A DNA stretch of 64,000 nucleotides from Streptomyces sp. WP-1. GTDB lineage: Bacteria; Actinomycetota; Actinomycetes; Streptomycetales; Streptomycetaceae. Of the stretch, positions 46,589 through 55,290 are shown one piece after another; the first letter of the stretch is position 1, and every line of letters starts with the position of its first letter. The position numbers and the translations under genes were made by a program. The notes under the pieces were generated by a model that saw only the letters and a program-made list of their open reading frames with translations, was not told the origin of the DNA and did no database searches. The stretch is taken from positions 2,914,001 through 2,978,000 of the forward strand of contig NZ_CP123923.1 in NCBI RefSeq assembly GCF_030450125.1, written 5' to 3'.

Positions 46589-46762
46589 TCAGGCGCCGTC
46601 CGCGCCCGTGCGGGACCGCTCCATCGCCTCGCGGAACCGGGCGTATCCGTCCAGCTCGGGGCCGTCGCTGCGCGCCCTGCGCGTCCGGTTGGCCCAACTG
46701 CCCCACAGCCCGCCACCGACCGCGCCCATAAGCGGAATCAGCAGCCAGACAAGCGCGCCCAT
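46589..46762 (-). CDS. 57-residue single-pass membrane protein
   Basis: The reading frame starts at the ATG at 46762 (MGALVWLLIPLMGAVGGGLW) and ends at TGA 46589-46591. The first 21 residues form a Gly-rich membrane helix; the rest is a charged tail (ANRTRRARSDGPELDGYARF). A textbook GGGAGG lies five bases upstream. It sits 49 nt before the YlbL-like gene on the same strand and is probably co-transcribed. Function unknown; short length explains why it is easily missed. Confidence 0.8.
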   Translation of the reverse strand: MGALVWLLIPLMGAVGGGLWGSWANRTRRARSDGPELDGYARFREAMERSRTGADGA

Positions 46763-46920
46763 GCCGACCTCCCTACGCCGTGAGTGTCCGCAACTGACTG
46801 ATCAGCAGATTAACCATCCGCACTGACAACGCTCACGTGCGGGGGGCGGTTACGCAACCGGAGGCGGTGGTGGGCCGGGAGTGACCGGTTCGGCGCAGTG
46901 TTCCGCCCTGTTTCATCAGG
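46763..46920. other. intergenic segment without a visible gene
   Basis: This stretch upstream of the 57-residue protein holds its promoter presumably, then passes into the 22-bp repeat array. I see no coding region or RNA. Confidence 0.5.
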
Positions 46921-47043
46921 TACCGCCTGTTCTCGGGCGGGCCGTACGCCTGTTCTGGGCAGGCCGGCCGCCGGTGTTCCGCAGGCCGCACGCCGGTGTT
47001 CCGCGGACCGCACGCCGGTATTCCGCGGGCCGTACGCCTGTTC
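46921..47043. repeat. 22-bp tandem repeat array downstream of moaE
   Basis: Units begin at 46921 (24 bp), 46945, 46967, 46989 and 47011 (22 bp each), with a partial unit from 47033 that runs into the moaE stop codon. The consensus is about CACGCCGGTGTTCCGCGGGCCG; units differ by a few bases. There are no unique spacers, so it is a minisatellite, not a CRISPR. Confidence 0.85.
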
Positions 47044-47503
47044 AGCAGGCTCCCACCCATTCCTCGGTGCCGTCCGAGAACGTCTGGTGCTTCCAGATCG
47101 GCACCTCGTGCTTGATGTCGTCGATCAGCTTCCGGCACGCCTCGAAGGCCTCCGCGCGGTGCGGGCACGACACGGCGACGACCACCGCGATGTCCCCCAC
47201 GCCCAGCTCGCCGACCCGGTGCACGGCGGCCAGGGCCCGCACCGGATGGTCCGCGACGACCTTCTCGGCGATCCGCCGCATCTCGGCCTCGGCGCTGGGA
47301 TGGCAGGAGTAGCCGAGCGCGTCCACGTCGGCGCCCCCGTCGTGGTTGCGCACCGTCCCCACGAACAGCGCGATGCCTCCGGCCGCGTCGTCCCCGACCG
47401 CCCGGAACACCTCGTCCACCGAGAGCGGGCTCTCCCTGACGCCGATCAGCTTGACGGGATCCTGCGCGGCCCGCTCGCCGGGGTGCTCGCTCATCTCAGC
47501 CAT
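47042..47503 (-). CDS. moaE: molybdopterin synthase catalytic subunit MoaE
   Basis: The 153-residue protein fits MoaE, which inserts sulfur from MoaD-thiocarboxylate into precursor Z. Visible are GIALFVGTVRNHDGGADVDA, LGYSCHPSAEAEMRRIAEK, HRVGELGVGDIAVVVAVSCP, and the C-terminal KHEVPIWKHQTFSDGTEEWV carrying the catalytic Lys pair. MoaD and other moa genes are not in the window. The ATG giving MAEMSEHPG was chosen (47494 is an alternative). Tandem-repeat arrays lie on both sides: 22-bp units at its stop and 27-bp units upstream. Confidence 0.93.
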   Translation of the reverse strand: MAEMSEHPGERAAQDPVKLIGVRESPLSVDEVFRAVGDDAAGGIALFVGTVRNHDGGADVDALGYSCHPSAEAEMRRIAEKVVADHPVRALAAVHRVGELGVGDIAVVVAVSCPHRAEAFEACRKLIDDIKHEVPIWKHQTFSDGTEEWVGAC

Positions 47504-47580
47504 GCCCCCATCGTGCCGCACGCCCGAGACGCCGAGGAATACGAGGTTCACCCGGCACGGGCGCGGTCGTATTGGATGCT

Positions 47581-47710
47581 CGTACGGACGAGGTCGGCCG
47601 GGGCGCCCGAACGGACGGGGGCAACCGTGACGCCCGTACGGACGGGGGCGACCGTGACGCCCGTACGGGCGGGGGCGGCCGTGACGCCCGTACGGACGTC
47701 CTCTACCGCC
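47581..47710. repeat. 27-bp tandem repeat array between moaE and the SDR gene
   Basis: Four units (47581, 47608, 47635, 47662; 27 bp each) and a 22-bp partial (47689-47710) share the consensus CGTACGGACGGGGGCGACCGTGACGCC. The last partial unit overlaps the stop codon of the SDR gene. The period is nine codons, so several reading frames stay open through it. No spacers. Confidence 0.87.
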
Positions 47711-48827
47711 GGCGCGCCTTCCGGGCCCGGCGCACCACCGCCGCCGCGCCCAGCAGGGCCACCGTGGCACCGGCCGCGCCCGCCGCCGTGGCGTCCTTGC
47801 GGCCGAGGCGCCGGCCGGCCACCGTATGCCGCCCGCCGGCTTCCTCCAGCAGCTCCGCGAGGACCTCCTCGTTGGTCCACTTCGGCCGCCATCCCGCGTC
47901 GTGCAGCCGGCTCCCGCTGACCACCCACGGGTACATCGTGTAGGCGAGGTCGCCCGCCGGGGACGGGGTGAGCCCGATCCGGTGCAGCCGTGCCGCCGCG
48001 CCCAGCGCGACCGCCGAGGGCAGCTCCATGCGCCGGATCCCGCTGAGCTCCTCGATCTCCTCCTGCTCCAGCCATCCGTCGCAGCCGACGGCCAGCTCCC
48101 CTTCGGCCTTCTCCAGGACGGCGTACTCCAGGGCCGCGCACAGGTCCTCGACATGGCAGAACTGCCACGCGGGCCGCGACCCGGCCACCACCAGGAGCCG
48201 TGGCGACTCGAAGTACCTGGTCAGCGCGGTGTCCGTGCCGCCGACGAGGATGGCGGGCCGTACCACGGTGACGTTCAGACCGGGGTGTGCGCGGGGCGCG
48301 CGGCGGGCGAGGCGCTCGATCTCCAGCAGGTCCCCGACGCCGGTCGCCTCGGCCGTCGCCCGCAGCTCGGCGTCCTCCGACAGCGGCAGTTCGTTGTCGG
48401 GCAGCGCGCCGTAGACCATCGCCGAGGTGCACAGCACCACCCGGTGCACGCCGGCGGCCGCGGCGGCGGTCAGCACGGTCTGCGTCCCCCGGACGTTGTA
48501 AGCGGTCCGCGCGGCCGCGTCGCTGCCGAGATCCAGGTCGAGCGCGAGATGGACGACCACGTCGGCGCCGCGCAGTTTGTCCGCGATGGCCGGATCCCGG
48601 ACGTCCAGGATGTGCCACTGGGCCTCTTCGCACTCCCCGCGCCGCTCGTCGATGGCGACGACCCGCCGGACCTCCTCCGAGGCGGCCAGTCGCGCCGTGA
48701 GCAGGGCTCCGACGCCGGTCGCGGCGCCGGTGACCGCCACGACGGGCCCGCGCACCGCGGGTCTGCGCCCGGCGGAGGCGTCTGAGTGGTTTCGCGCTGC
48801 GCGAACCTGCGGATCTGGGGAACTCAC
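47703..48827 (-). CDS. NAD-dependent epimerase/SDR with C-terminal anchor
   Basis: The 374-residue protein has an extended-SDR Rossmann start (VVAVTGAATGVGALLTARLA, T-G-x-x-G-x-G), DVVVHLALDLD, and a substrate region with TSAMVYG in place of the usual S...YxxxK spacing, so catalytic competence is uncertain. A hydrophobic stretch and basic tail at the C-terminus (TVALLGAAAVVRRARKARRR) suggest membrane attachment. The GTG was chosen with GGAG seven bases upstream. It is divergent from the DUF2342 gene. Substrate unknown. Confidence 0.85.
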   Translation of the reverse strand: MSSPDPQVRAARNHSDASAGRRPAVRGPVVAVTGAATGVGALLTARLAASEEVRRVVAIDERRGECEEAQWHILDVRDPAIADKLRGADVVVHLALDLDLGSDAAARTAYNVRGTQTVLTAAAAAGVHRVVLCTSAMVYGALPDNELPLSEDAELRATAEATGVGDLLEIERLARRAPRAHPGLNVTVVRPAILVGGTDTALTRYFESPRLLVVAGSRPAWQFCHVEDLCAALEYAVLEKAEGELAVGCDGWLEQEEIEELSGIRRMELPSAVALGAAARLHRIGLTPSPAGDLAYTMYPWVVSGSRLHDAGWRPKWTNEEVLAELLEEAGGRHTVAGRRLGRKDATAAGAAGATVALLGAAAVVRRARKARRR

Positions 48828-49018
48828 CCGGCATCTCCAGCGGTTGTCTTCTGTACGGGCGTGACAGACGCGCACGTACGAGGTGCATCCATCCTGCCGC
48901 AGGCGTTCCGCGGGCGGAGCATCGAGGCCCGATCGGGTCGGGGTGTCTACGCTGGGTGGTGTTGTCGGGCAGCCGCGCCGCCGGAGAAGACCGGTGGCCT
49001 TACCAGCCGAGGAATCCC

Positions 49019-50461
49019 GTGAGTGACACCCCATTCGGTTTCGGCCTTCCGCCGGAGGAGCCGGAGGACGGCGACGAGGGCAAGAAGAAGGACCAGCAGA
49101 GCGGTGGTGGTCAGGGACCGGCCAACCCCTTCGGTTTCGGCGGTATGCCCGGAGCCGGTGGCTTTGGCGGCCCCGGCGCCGACAATCCGCTCGCTGCCAT
49201 GTTCGGTTCGCTGAACCCCACCGACCTCGGTGCCGCGTTCCAGCAGCTGGGCCAGATGCTCTCCTACGAGGGCGGCCCGGTGAACTGGGACATGGCCAAG
49301 CAGATCGCGCGCCAGACGGTCGCCCAGGGCACCGCGGACGGCTCCAAGGACGCCAGTGTCGGCCCGGCCGAGCGCAAGGCCGTGGAGGAGGCCGTGCGCC
49401 TGGCCGATCTGTGGCTGGACGACGCCACCTCCCTGCCGTCGGGCTCCGCCGCCGCGGTGGCCTGGTCGCGCGCGGAGTGGGTCGAGGCGACCCTGCCCGC
49501 GTGGCGGGAGCTGGTCGACCCGGTCGCCGAGCGGGTCGGCGCGGCCATGGGCGATGTGCTGCCGGAGGAGATGCAGGCCATGGCGGGCCCGCTGATCGGC
49601 ATGATGCGCTCGATGGGCGGCGCCATGTTCGGCACGCAGATCGGGCAGGCCGTCGGTGTGCTCGCGGGCGAGGTCGTCGGTTCCACGGACATCGGCCTGC
49701 CGCTCGGCCCGGCCCGCAAGGCCGCGCTGCTGCCGGCCAACGTGGAGGCGTTCGGCAAGGACCTGGGCGTGCCGCTGGAGGAGGTGCGGCTCTACCTGGC
49801 CCTGCGCGAGGCGGCCCACCAGCGCCTGTTCGCGCATGTGCCGTGGCTGCGCTCGCACCTGTTCGGCGCGGTCGACGGCTATGCGCGCGGCATCAAGGTC
49901 GACACCGCCAAGCTGGAGGACGTGGTCGGCCAGTTCGACCCGCAGAACCCCGAGCAGCTTCAGGACGCGCTGCAGCAGGGCATGTTCCAGCCCGAGGACA
50001 CGCCCGAGCAGAAGGCCGCCCTGGCGCGCCTGGAGACCGCTCTGGCGCTCGTGGAGGGCTGGGTGGACGCGGTGGTGCACGCGGCCGCCAAGCCCCGTCT
50101 GTCGTCCGCCGACGCCCTGCGTGAGACCCTGCGCCGCCGTCGCGCCACCGGTGGCCCGGCCGAGCAGACGTTCGCCACGCTGATCGGCCTGGAGCTGCGC
50201 CCCCGCCGGCTGCGCGACGCCTCCCGCCTGTGGGCCTCGCTCGCCGACGCGCGCGGCGTCGACGGCCGGGACGACCTGTGGCACCACCCGGACATGCTGC
50301 CGACGGCGACCGACCTGGACGACCCGGACGGCTTCGTGCACCGCGAGCAGATGGACTTCTCCGAGCTGGACAAGATGCTCGGCGAGGCCGCGGGCAAGCC
50401 GGACCTGAAGAAGGACGACGCCGAGAAGGACGACAAGGCCGAGGGCGACGACACCGAGTGA
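49019..50461 (+). CDS. zinc-dependent metalloprotease, DUF2342 family
   Basis: The 480-residue protein begins with a Gly/Phe-rich disordered region (about 1-65, FGFGGMPGAGGFGGPG), then an all-helical zincin-like domain with ALREAAHQRLFAHVPWLRSH as the metal-motif helix. It ends with a highly acidic/Lys tail (DLKKDDAEKDDKAEGDD). DUF2342 is widespread in actinobacteria; substrates are unknown. The GTG has GAGGAA upstream. Its stop overlaps the Nudix start by four bases (GTGA), so the two are coupled. Confidence 0.88.
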   Translation: MSDTPFGFGLPPEEPEDGDEGKKKDQQSGGGQGPANPFGFGGMPGAGGFGGPGADNPLAAMFGSLNPTDLGAAFQQLGQMLSYEGGPVNWDMAKQIARQTVAQGTADGSKDASVGPAERKAVEEAVRLADLWLDDATSLPSGSAAAVAWSRAEWVEATLPAWRELVDPVAERVGAAMGDVLPEEMQAMAGPLIGMMRSMGGAMFGTQIGQAVGVLAGEVVGSTDIGLPLGPARKAALLPANVEAFGKDLGVPLEEVRLYLALREAAHQRLFAHVPWLRSHLFGAVDGYARGIKVDTAKLEDVVGQFDPQNPEQLQDALQQGMFQPEDTPEQKAALARLETALALVEGWVDAVVHAAAKPRLSSADALRETLRRRRATGGPAEQTFATLIGLELRPRRLRDASRLWASLADARGVDGRDDLWHHPDMLPTATDLDDPDGFVHREQMDFSELDKMLGEAAGKPDLKKDDAEKDDKAEGDDTE

Positions 50462-50979
50462 GCCTGTACGACGACGCGGTCCTCGTCCTGAAGGGGTACG
50501 AGGGCCAGGACGAGCTGCGCCGGTCCTACCTGGACCACCTGGCCGCCCACCCCGACGGCATGTGGAAGGCCTGTCACGCGGGCCATGTCACGGCGAGCGC
50601 CCTGGTGATCGACCCCGAGCGCGGCCGGGTGCTGCTCACGCTCCACCGCAAGCTGCGGATGTGGCTCCAGATGGGCGGCCACTGCGAGCCGGGCGACGCC
50701 ACCGTGGCGGCGGCCGCGCTGCGCGAGGCCACCGAGGAGTCGGGCATGGCCGGGCTCACGCTGCTGCCCGGCGGCCCGGTGCGCCTGGACCGGCATCCGA
50801 TCCCGGCGCCGTGCCACTGGCACTACGACGTCCAGTACGCGGCACTGGCCCCCTCCGGCGCCGTCGCGGCGATCAGCGACGAGTCCCTGGACCTGCGCTG
50901 GTTCCCCTACGACGAGGTCGCGAGCGTGGCCGACGAGTCGGTCGTACGGCTCCTCGACGTAACCCGAGCGAGGCTGTGA
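50458..50979 (+). CDS. Nudix hydrolase
   Basis: The 173-residue protein has a Nudix box GGHCEPGDATVAAAALREAT followed by EESG, with Asp replacing the first Glu of the canonical G-x5-E; the metal-binding REATEESG half is intact. The substrate is unknown. It is translationally coupled to the DUF2342 gene (GTGA overlap). A perfect bidirectional hairpin follows the stop. Confidence 0.88.
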   Translation: MSLYDDAVLVLKGYEGQDELRRSYLDHLAAHPDGMWKACHAGHVTASALVIDPERGRVLLTLHRKLRMWLQMGGHCEPGDATVAAAALREATEESGMAGLTLLPGGPVRLDRHPIPAPCHWHYDVQYAALAPSGAVAAISDESLDLRWFPYDEVASVADESVVRLLDVTRARL

Positions 50980-51009
50980 AGCGGTGAGGGGCGACCGCCC
51001 TGGGAAGCC

Positions 51010-51042
51010 GTAAGGGGCGACCGCTAGGCGGTCGCCCCTTAC
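51010..51042. terminator. bidirectional terminator between Nudix and AIM24 genes
   Basis: Perfect 15-bp arms (51010-51024, 51028-51042) with a TAG loop are followed by TTCTGTCC. It sits between convergent operons. Confidence 0.75.
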
Positions 51043-51099
51043 TTCTGTCCTACGGTGTGTGCGTCACTCCTGCCCTACGGTGTGCGTTTCCCCGGGCGG

Positions 51100-51855
51100 T
51101 CAGCTCCAGACGTTGCCCTGGTTCCCGCCCCGCGCCCCGTGCTGGCCCATGCCGAACTGGGCGGCGACGCCCTGGCCGATCACCGCGTTCTGCGGCGGCA
51201 GCAGCTCGCTGGGCTGGACCAGCGCGAATCCGGAGCCCATGAAGCTCAGCTCCCAGCCCTCACCGGTGTTGCCGCGCCGGCGCCACACCCCGGAGGAGTG
51301 CGTCTGGGCCTGCATCTGCACGCGCAGCCCGGTCGACCAGGCCACGATCGCGTCGGCGTCGCAGTTGACGTACCGGTCCGGGGTGACCTGGAGCAGCAGC
51401 GGCGACCCGGAGGTCATCAGGGCGACCCGGCCGCGCCCGGTGATGTTCAGCTGGTACTTCCCGGAGCCGGAGATGCCGTAGAGGCTGTCGACGGCGATGA
51501 CCTCGTGGTGCAGCGAGGAGTCCATGGCGAGCACGTAGGAGCTGTCGACGGTCAGCCCGTCCTGCTCCACGTCCATGATGTGCACGTGCTGGGAGAGGTT
51601 GGCCAGATAGACCGTGCCCTGCCCGTGGCAGCGCATCAGGTCCAGGCCCTCGCCGGTGTGGGCACGCGCGCGCCGCTGGCCGTTGCTGCGGTACTCGGCG
51701 TCGAACTCGACCAGGCCCTGGTAGGCGACCATGCTGCCCTTGCGGGCGAGGATGTCGTCGTGGCCCTCCATGACGACGCGCAGCAGCTGCGCGTTCTGGA
51801 GGCTCCAGCGCTCCTGCGTCTGGTTGTCGTTGTACGCGAAAATCGGGCTCTGCAT
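51100..51855 (-). CDS. AIM24 family protein, third gene of the TerD-AIM24 operon
   Basis: The 251-residue protein is one AIM24 domain (beta-rich, TRAP-like fold): ILARKGSMVAYQGLVEFDAE, GEGLDLMRCHGQGTVYLANL, GRGRVALMTSGSPLLLQV, TGEGWELSFMGSGFALVQPS. A Gly/Gln-rich tail (QFGMGQHGARGGNQG) ends it. Eukaryotic AIM24 is mitochondrial; bacterial roles are unknown. It lies 17 nt after the second AIM24 gene, forming a three-gene operon of related domains. Confidence 0.88.
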   Translation of the reverse strand: MQSPIFAYNDNQTQERWSLQNAQLLRVVMEGHDDILARKGSMVAYQGLVEFDAEYRSNGQRRARAHTGEGLDLMRCHGQGTVYLANLSQHVHIMDVEQDGLTVDSSYVLAMDSSLHHEVIAVDSLYGISGSGKYQLNITGRGRVALMTSGSPLLLQVTPDRYVNCDADAIVAWSTGLRVQMQAQTHSSGVWRRRGNTGEGWELSFMGSGFALVQPSELLPPQNAVIGQGVAAQFGMGQHGARGGNQGNVWS

Positions 51856-51872
51856 GGCGTGTTGACTCCCCC

Positions 51873-52553
51873 TCAGCCCCGGACCCGAAGGCGGTCGGTG
51901 CTGTCCTCACTGGGCTGGACGACGACGATGCCCTGTCCGGAGAAGGCCATCTGGTAGGCCTCGCCGCTGCCCCGGCCGATCAGCGACTGCGCCTTGAAGC
52001 TGCGCTTGCCCTTGACCTTCAGGTTCGGCGACCAGGCGACGAGCGCGTCCGGGTCGACGTACGTCTCGTCCTCGCCACCGCCGCAGTCCACGACGATCGG
52101 CGTGCCCCGGGAGGTCAGGGCGACCCAGCCCTGTCCGGAGATGCGGGTGTTCCACAGGCCCTGCCCGGCGAACTTCGCGAGCCCCTTCACCCGCTCCACG
52201 CCCCAGCTCAGGTGCGCGTCGAAGGCGAGGAGGTTGGTGGCGTTGACGGAGATGCCGTCGCCGTCGAGGTTGATCACGACGACGTTCGCGCCGTAGTCGG
52301 CGAGGTAGAGCAGCCCGTCCCCGGAGCACTTCATCAGCGGGGCGCCCTCGCCGGTGATCCAGTCCCGGGCGATCTGGCGGACGGCCGGCGGATTGGGCTC
52401 GTACTGCACGAAGCCCTCGTAGGCGACCATCGAGCCCACGCGCGCGAAGAGGTCGTTGCCGGTCTGCATGGCGACCTTGAGCATGTGGTGCCCGTGGTTC
52501 TCCATGCGGGCGGTGACGGGTGCGGGAGCGAAGCCCGCGAGCGGCTGGTTCAT
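51873..52553 (-). CDS. AIM24 family protein, second gene of the TerD-AIM24 operon
   Basis: The 226-residue protein has the same AIM24 pattern (LFARVGSMVAYEGFVQYEPN, TGEGAPLMKCSGDGLLYLAD, GQGWVALTSRGTPIVVDC, GEAYQMAFSGQGIVVVQPS). It is a paralogue of its two neighbours and probably arose by tandem duplication. It lies 11 nt downstream of the TerD-AIM24 gene and 17 nt upstream of the third gene, so hetero-oligomers are possible. Confidence 0.88.
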   Translation of the reverse strand: MNQPLAGFAPAPVTARMENHGHHMLKVAMQTGNDLFARVGSMVAYEGFVQYEPNPPAVRQIARDWITGEGAPLMKCSGDGLLYLADYGANVVVINLDGDGISVNATNLLAFDAHLSWGVERVKGLAKFAGQGLWNTRISGQGWVALTSRGTPIVVDCGGGEDETYVDPDALVAWSPNLKVKGKRSFKAQSLIGRGSGEAYQMAFSGQGIVVVQPSEDSTDRLRVRG

Positions 52554-52564
52554 GACGGGCTCCC

Positions 52565-54364
52565 TCAGACCTCGTACGGCTGGACGACGATGAAGTTGCC
52601 GGGCGCGCCCCGGAACTGGAGGTTGACGCTCTCGCCGGTGTCGCCGGGGTAGGCGTTGCGCCGCATGCGGACCTGGCTGGAGACGATCACCTGGGCCGCC
52701 GCCGACCAGGCCACCACCGCGTTGCAGTCGGCGAAGGTGGTCGGGGTGACCGGCAGCACCACGGGCGTGCCGTGCGTCTTGACGACGATGGTGCCGGTGC
52801 CCTGGAACTGCATCGTGAACAGCGCGCCGCCGGGGATGCCGTGGCCCTCGATGCGGCGGACCTCGTACTGGAGGGTCTCGTCGAAGGCGAGCACGTTCTC
52901 GGCGGACACGCAGATCGCGTCGCCCTGGAGCTCGATCGGGTGCAGGTAGGTGGCGTTCTCGGCGAGGAACACCTGGCCCTGGCCGGTGCAGCGCATCAGC
53001 TGCATCTCCTGGCCGGTGGCGTTGCCGACGATGCGGCCGGCGATACCGGCGCCCTTGTAGCTGAAATCGACCTTGCCCTGGTAGAGCACCATGCTGCCCT
53101 GCCTGGCCAGCACCGGCTGCCCGCCGATGCCGAGGTCGACGCGCATGAGCTTCTTGTTCTGCTGCGTCCAGCGCTGCCCGGTGGGCGTCTCCTTGAACTT
53201 CTGGAGCGCGGCGCCCACCCCGGCACCGCCCTGCGGGGCGCCCTGGGGCACACCGTAGGAGGCGGTCTGCTGACCGGGGACCTGGCCGTAGCCCGGGGGC
53301 ATGGGCGCGCCGGGCTGGCCGCCGTAGCCGGGGGGCATCGGGGCGGGGGGCTGCGGGGGCTGACCGCCGTACGACGGCTGGCGCGGGGGCTGCCCGTAGG
53401 GCGCGGGGGCCGGGCCGGGCGGCGGGACGGTGCCCGGCGGCCCGGGGGGCGGGGCCAGCGGGGCGATCACCGTCGGCGCGCCGTGCACGTCCGGCGCGCC
53501 GGGGGCCGGGGGCGGCGTCTGGCCCGGGGGTGTGAAGCCCTGCGGCGGTGTGCTGCCGGGGGCCGGGAAGCCCTGCGGGGGCGTGGAGCCCGGCGGCGTG
53601 AAGCCCTGCGGGGGCGTGTTGCCGGGCGGTGGGGCGTAGCCCTGGGCGGCGGGTTGGGGTTCTGCGGGGGCCGGGGCCGGGGCCTGGTTCGGCGCGGGAG
53701 CCTGGTTCGGCGCGGGGGCCGACGGGGCGGCGAAGGAGGGCGGGGCGGCGGTCTCGGCGGGCGGGGCGAACGCGGGCGGGGCGAAGCCGGGGGTACCGGA
53801 CTGCGGCTGCTGCTCGGGGGCGGCGGGCGCCTCCTCCTCCAGCACCTCGCCGCCGAAGTTCTTCAGCAGCGCCTCCAGGCCGCCGTCGAAGCCCTGTCCG
53901 ACCGCGGCGAACCGCCAGGCGTCCTTGAAGTAGATGTCGCCGAGCATGACGGCCCGCTCGGTGGAGAACTCCGCGCCGGTGAAGGAGTACCGGGCGACCT
54001 CCTCGCCGCCCGCGACGATGCGCAGGTAACCGGGGCCGACCTGCGACATCTGCCCGGCGCCGTCGATGGTCGCCGTGAAGGACAGCTTGCGGATGCTTTG
54101 CGGGATCCGGTCGAGGGTGACCCGGAACGACTCCGTGTCGCCCGCCTGGGCGCCGAGCAGCTGGAGGGATTCCTCCGGCGACTTCGGCTGGTTGAAGAAG
54201 ACGAAGTAACGGTCGTCCGAGAGCCGTTCCTCGGCGTCCAGGCCGAAGCAGCTGATGTCGAAGGTCAGCCCGGGGCCGGCGATCTGCACGCCTACGTACA
54301 GATCGGTGCCCGCCGTGAGGTCACTGATCCTGGCCTTGTGCCCGCGTTGGAATTCCCTGGCCAT
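52565..54364 (-). CDS. TerD-AIM24 fusion protein
   Basis: The 599-residue protein has an N-terminal TerD domain (about 1-180, TAGTDLYVGVQIAGPGLTFD, SDDRYFVFFNQPKSPEESLQ, VGQGFDGGLEALLKNFGGE; acidic Ca-binding loops). A ~200-residue Pro/Gly/Gln/Ala linker (TPPQGFTPPG-type repeats) follows, then a C-terminal AIM24 domain (about 390-599). TerD proteins take part in stress and tellurite-resistance networks and bind calcium. It heads the AIM24 operon. The combined domains suggest a membrane- or Ca-linked stress assembly (inference). Confidence 0.9.
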   Translation of the reverse strand: MAREFQRGHKARISDLTAGTDLYVGVQIAGPGLTFDISCFGLDAEERLSDDRYFVFFNQPKSPEESLQLLGAQAGDTESFRVTLDRIPQSIRKLSFTATIDGAGQMSQVGPGYLRIVAGGEEVARYSFTGAEFSTERAVMLGDIYFKDAWRFAAVGQGFDGGLEALLKNFGGEVLEEEAPAAPEQQPQSGTPGFAPPAFAPPAETAAPPSFAAPSAPAPNQAPAPNQAPAPAPAEPQPAAQGYAPPPGNTPPQGFTPPGSTPPQGFPAPGSTPPQGFTPPGQTPPPAPGAPDVHGAPTVIAPLAPPPGPPGTVPPPGPAPAPYGQPPRQPSYGGQPPQPPAPMPPGYGGQPGAPMPPGYGQVPGQQTASYGVPQGAPQGGAGVGAALQKFKETPTGQRWTQQNKKLMRVDLGIGGQPVLARQGSMVLYQGKVDFSYKGAGIAGRIVGNATGQEMQLMRCTGQGQVFLAENATYLHPIELQGDAICVSAENVLAFDETLQYEVRRIEGHGIPGGALFTMQFQGTGTIVVKTHGTPVVLPVTPTTFADCNAVVAWSAAAQVIVSSQVRMRRNAYPGDTGESVNLQFRGAPGNFIVVQPYEV

Positions 54365-54509
54365 GCGATACGACCGTCCCCCATCCCGAGATATGAGTGT
54401 CGCGCCAGGCTAACGGCTGTGGCCGACAACCACCCCGGCCGGTCCCGGTCGGTACAGACCCGGTACAGAACCGATTCCGGCCACACACACGGGGGGCGCG
54501 TGGGCCGGG

Positions 54510-55082
54510 TCACTCGCCCCGTGTGTCGGACACGTGCGGGAGCCGGGCGGCGGCGACCACGCCCTCCAAGTAGCCGCGGGCCCGCTCGGTGCGCGGATAC
54601 GCCTCCAGCAGCCGCCAGAAGTCGGGTCCGTGGCCGGGCACCAGAAGGTGCGCCAGTTCGTGGCAGAGCACGTAGTCGATGACGTACTCGGGCATGCCCT
54701 GGAGCCGGTGGGACAGGCGGATGCTGCCCTCGGCCGGGGTGCACGAGCCCCAGCGGGTGTTCTGGTTGGTGACCCAGCGCACGGAGGCCGGGCGGGCGCT
54801 GCCGTCGAAGAACTGTGCCGACAGCCGCTCGGCGCGCTCGGCCAGCTCGGCGTCGCCGAGCACCCGCCGGCTCTCCTGGGCGGCGAGTTTGTCGAGCATG
54901 ACGGTCACCCAGCGCTGTTCCTCCGCCTTCGACATCCGGGCGGGGATCAGTACGACAGTGCGATCGCCCTCGCGGTACGCGGAGACAGTCCGGCGGCGTC
55001 GGGCACTCCTGCGGACCTCGATCGCGCTCGTCGCGCTGCGCTCTGTCTTTCCGGCGCGGTGCTGAAGTGGGTCGGCGGACAC
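54510..55082 (-). CDS. DUF45/YgjP-type M48 metallopeptidase
   Basis: The 190-residue protein has the zinc motif LCHELAHLLVPGHGPDFWRL (HExxH plus third-ligand His) preceded by the family hallmark NTRWGSCTPAEGSIRL. The N-terminus is very basic (RRSARRRRTVSA). YgjP-like proteins have no established substrate. The ATG begins MSADPLQHRAG. It is divergent from the ThiF-like gene with 208 nt between. Confidence 0.9.
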   Translation of the reverse strand: MSADPLQHRAGKTERSATSAIEVRRSARRRRTVSAYREGDRTVVLIPARMSKAEEQRWVTVMLDKLAAQESRRVLGDAELAERAERLSAQFFDGSARPASVRWVTNQNTRWGSCTPAEGSIRLSHRLQGMPEYVIDYVLCHELAHLLVPGHGPDFWRLLEAYPRTERARGYLEGVVAAARLPHVSDTRGE

Positions 55083-55290
55083 GCCCCGACGTTACCCGCT
55101 GGACAGGGGCAAAGTCCCGGCTCCCGGACGGTTCGACGTGCCAGCCGGTTCATATGAAGATCACCCCTCGCCTGTGGATAACTTTCCACGCCCCGCCGGC
55201 GGAGGGGGCATGCTGGCAGGCGTCGGCGGAACACGACCGATCCGCAGATGTCATGAGAGCTGTGCGGATACACGGATATGGGGGCCTGTC

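Noticed and set aside
46921..47710. CRISPR-like arrays around moaE
   Set aside because: Units are contiguous with no unique spacers and no cas genes are present; these are minisatellites.
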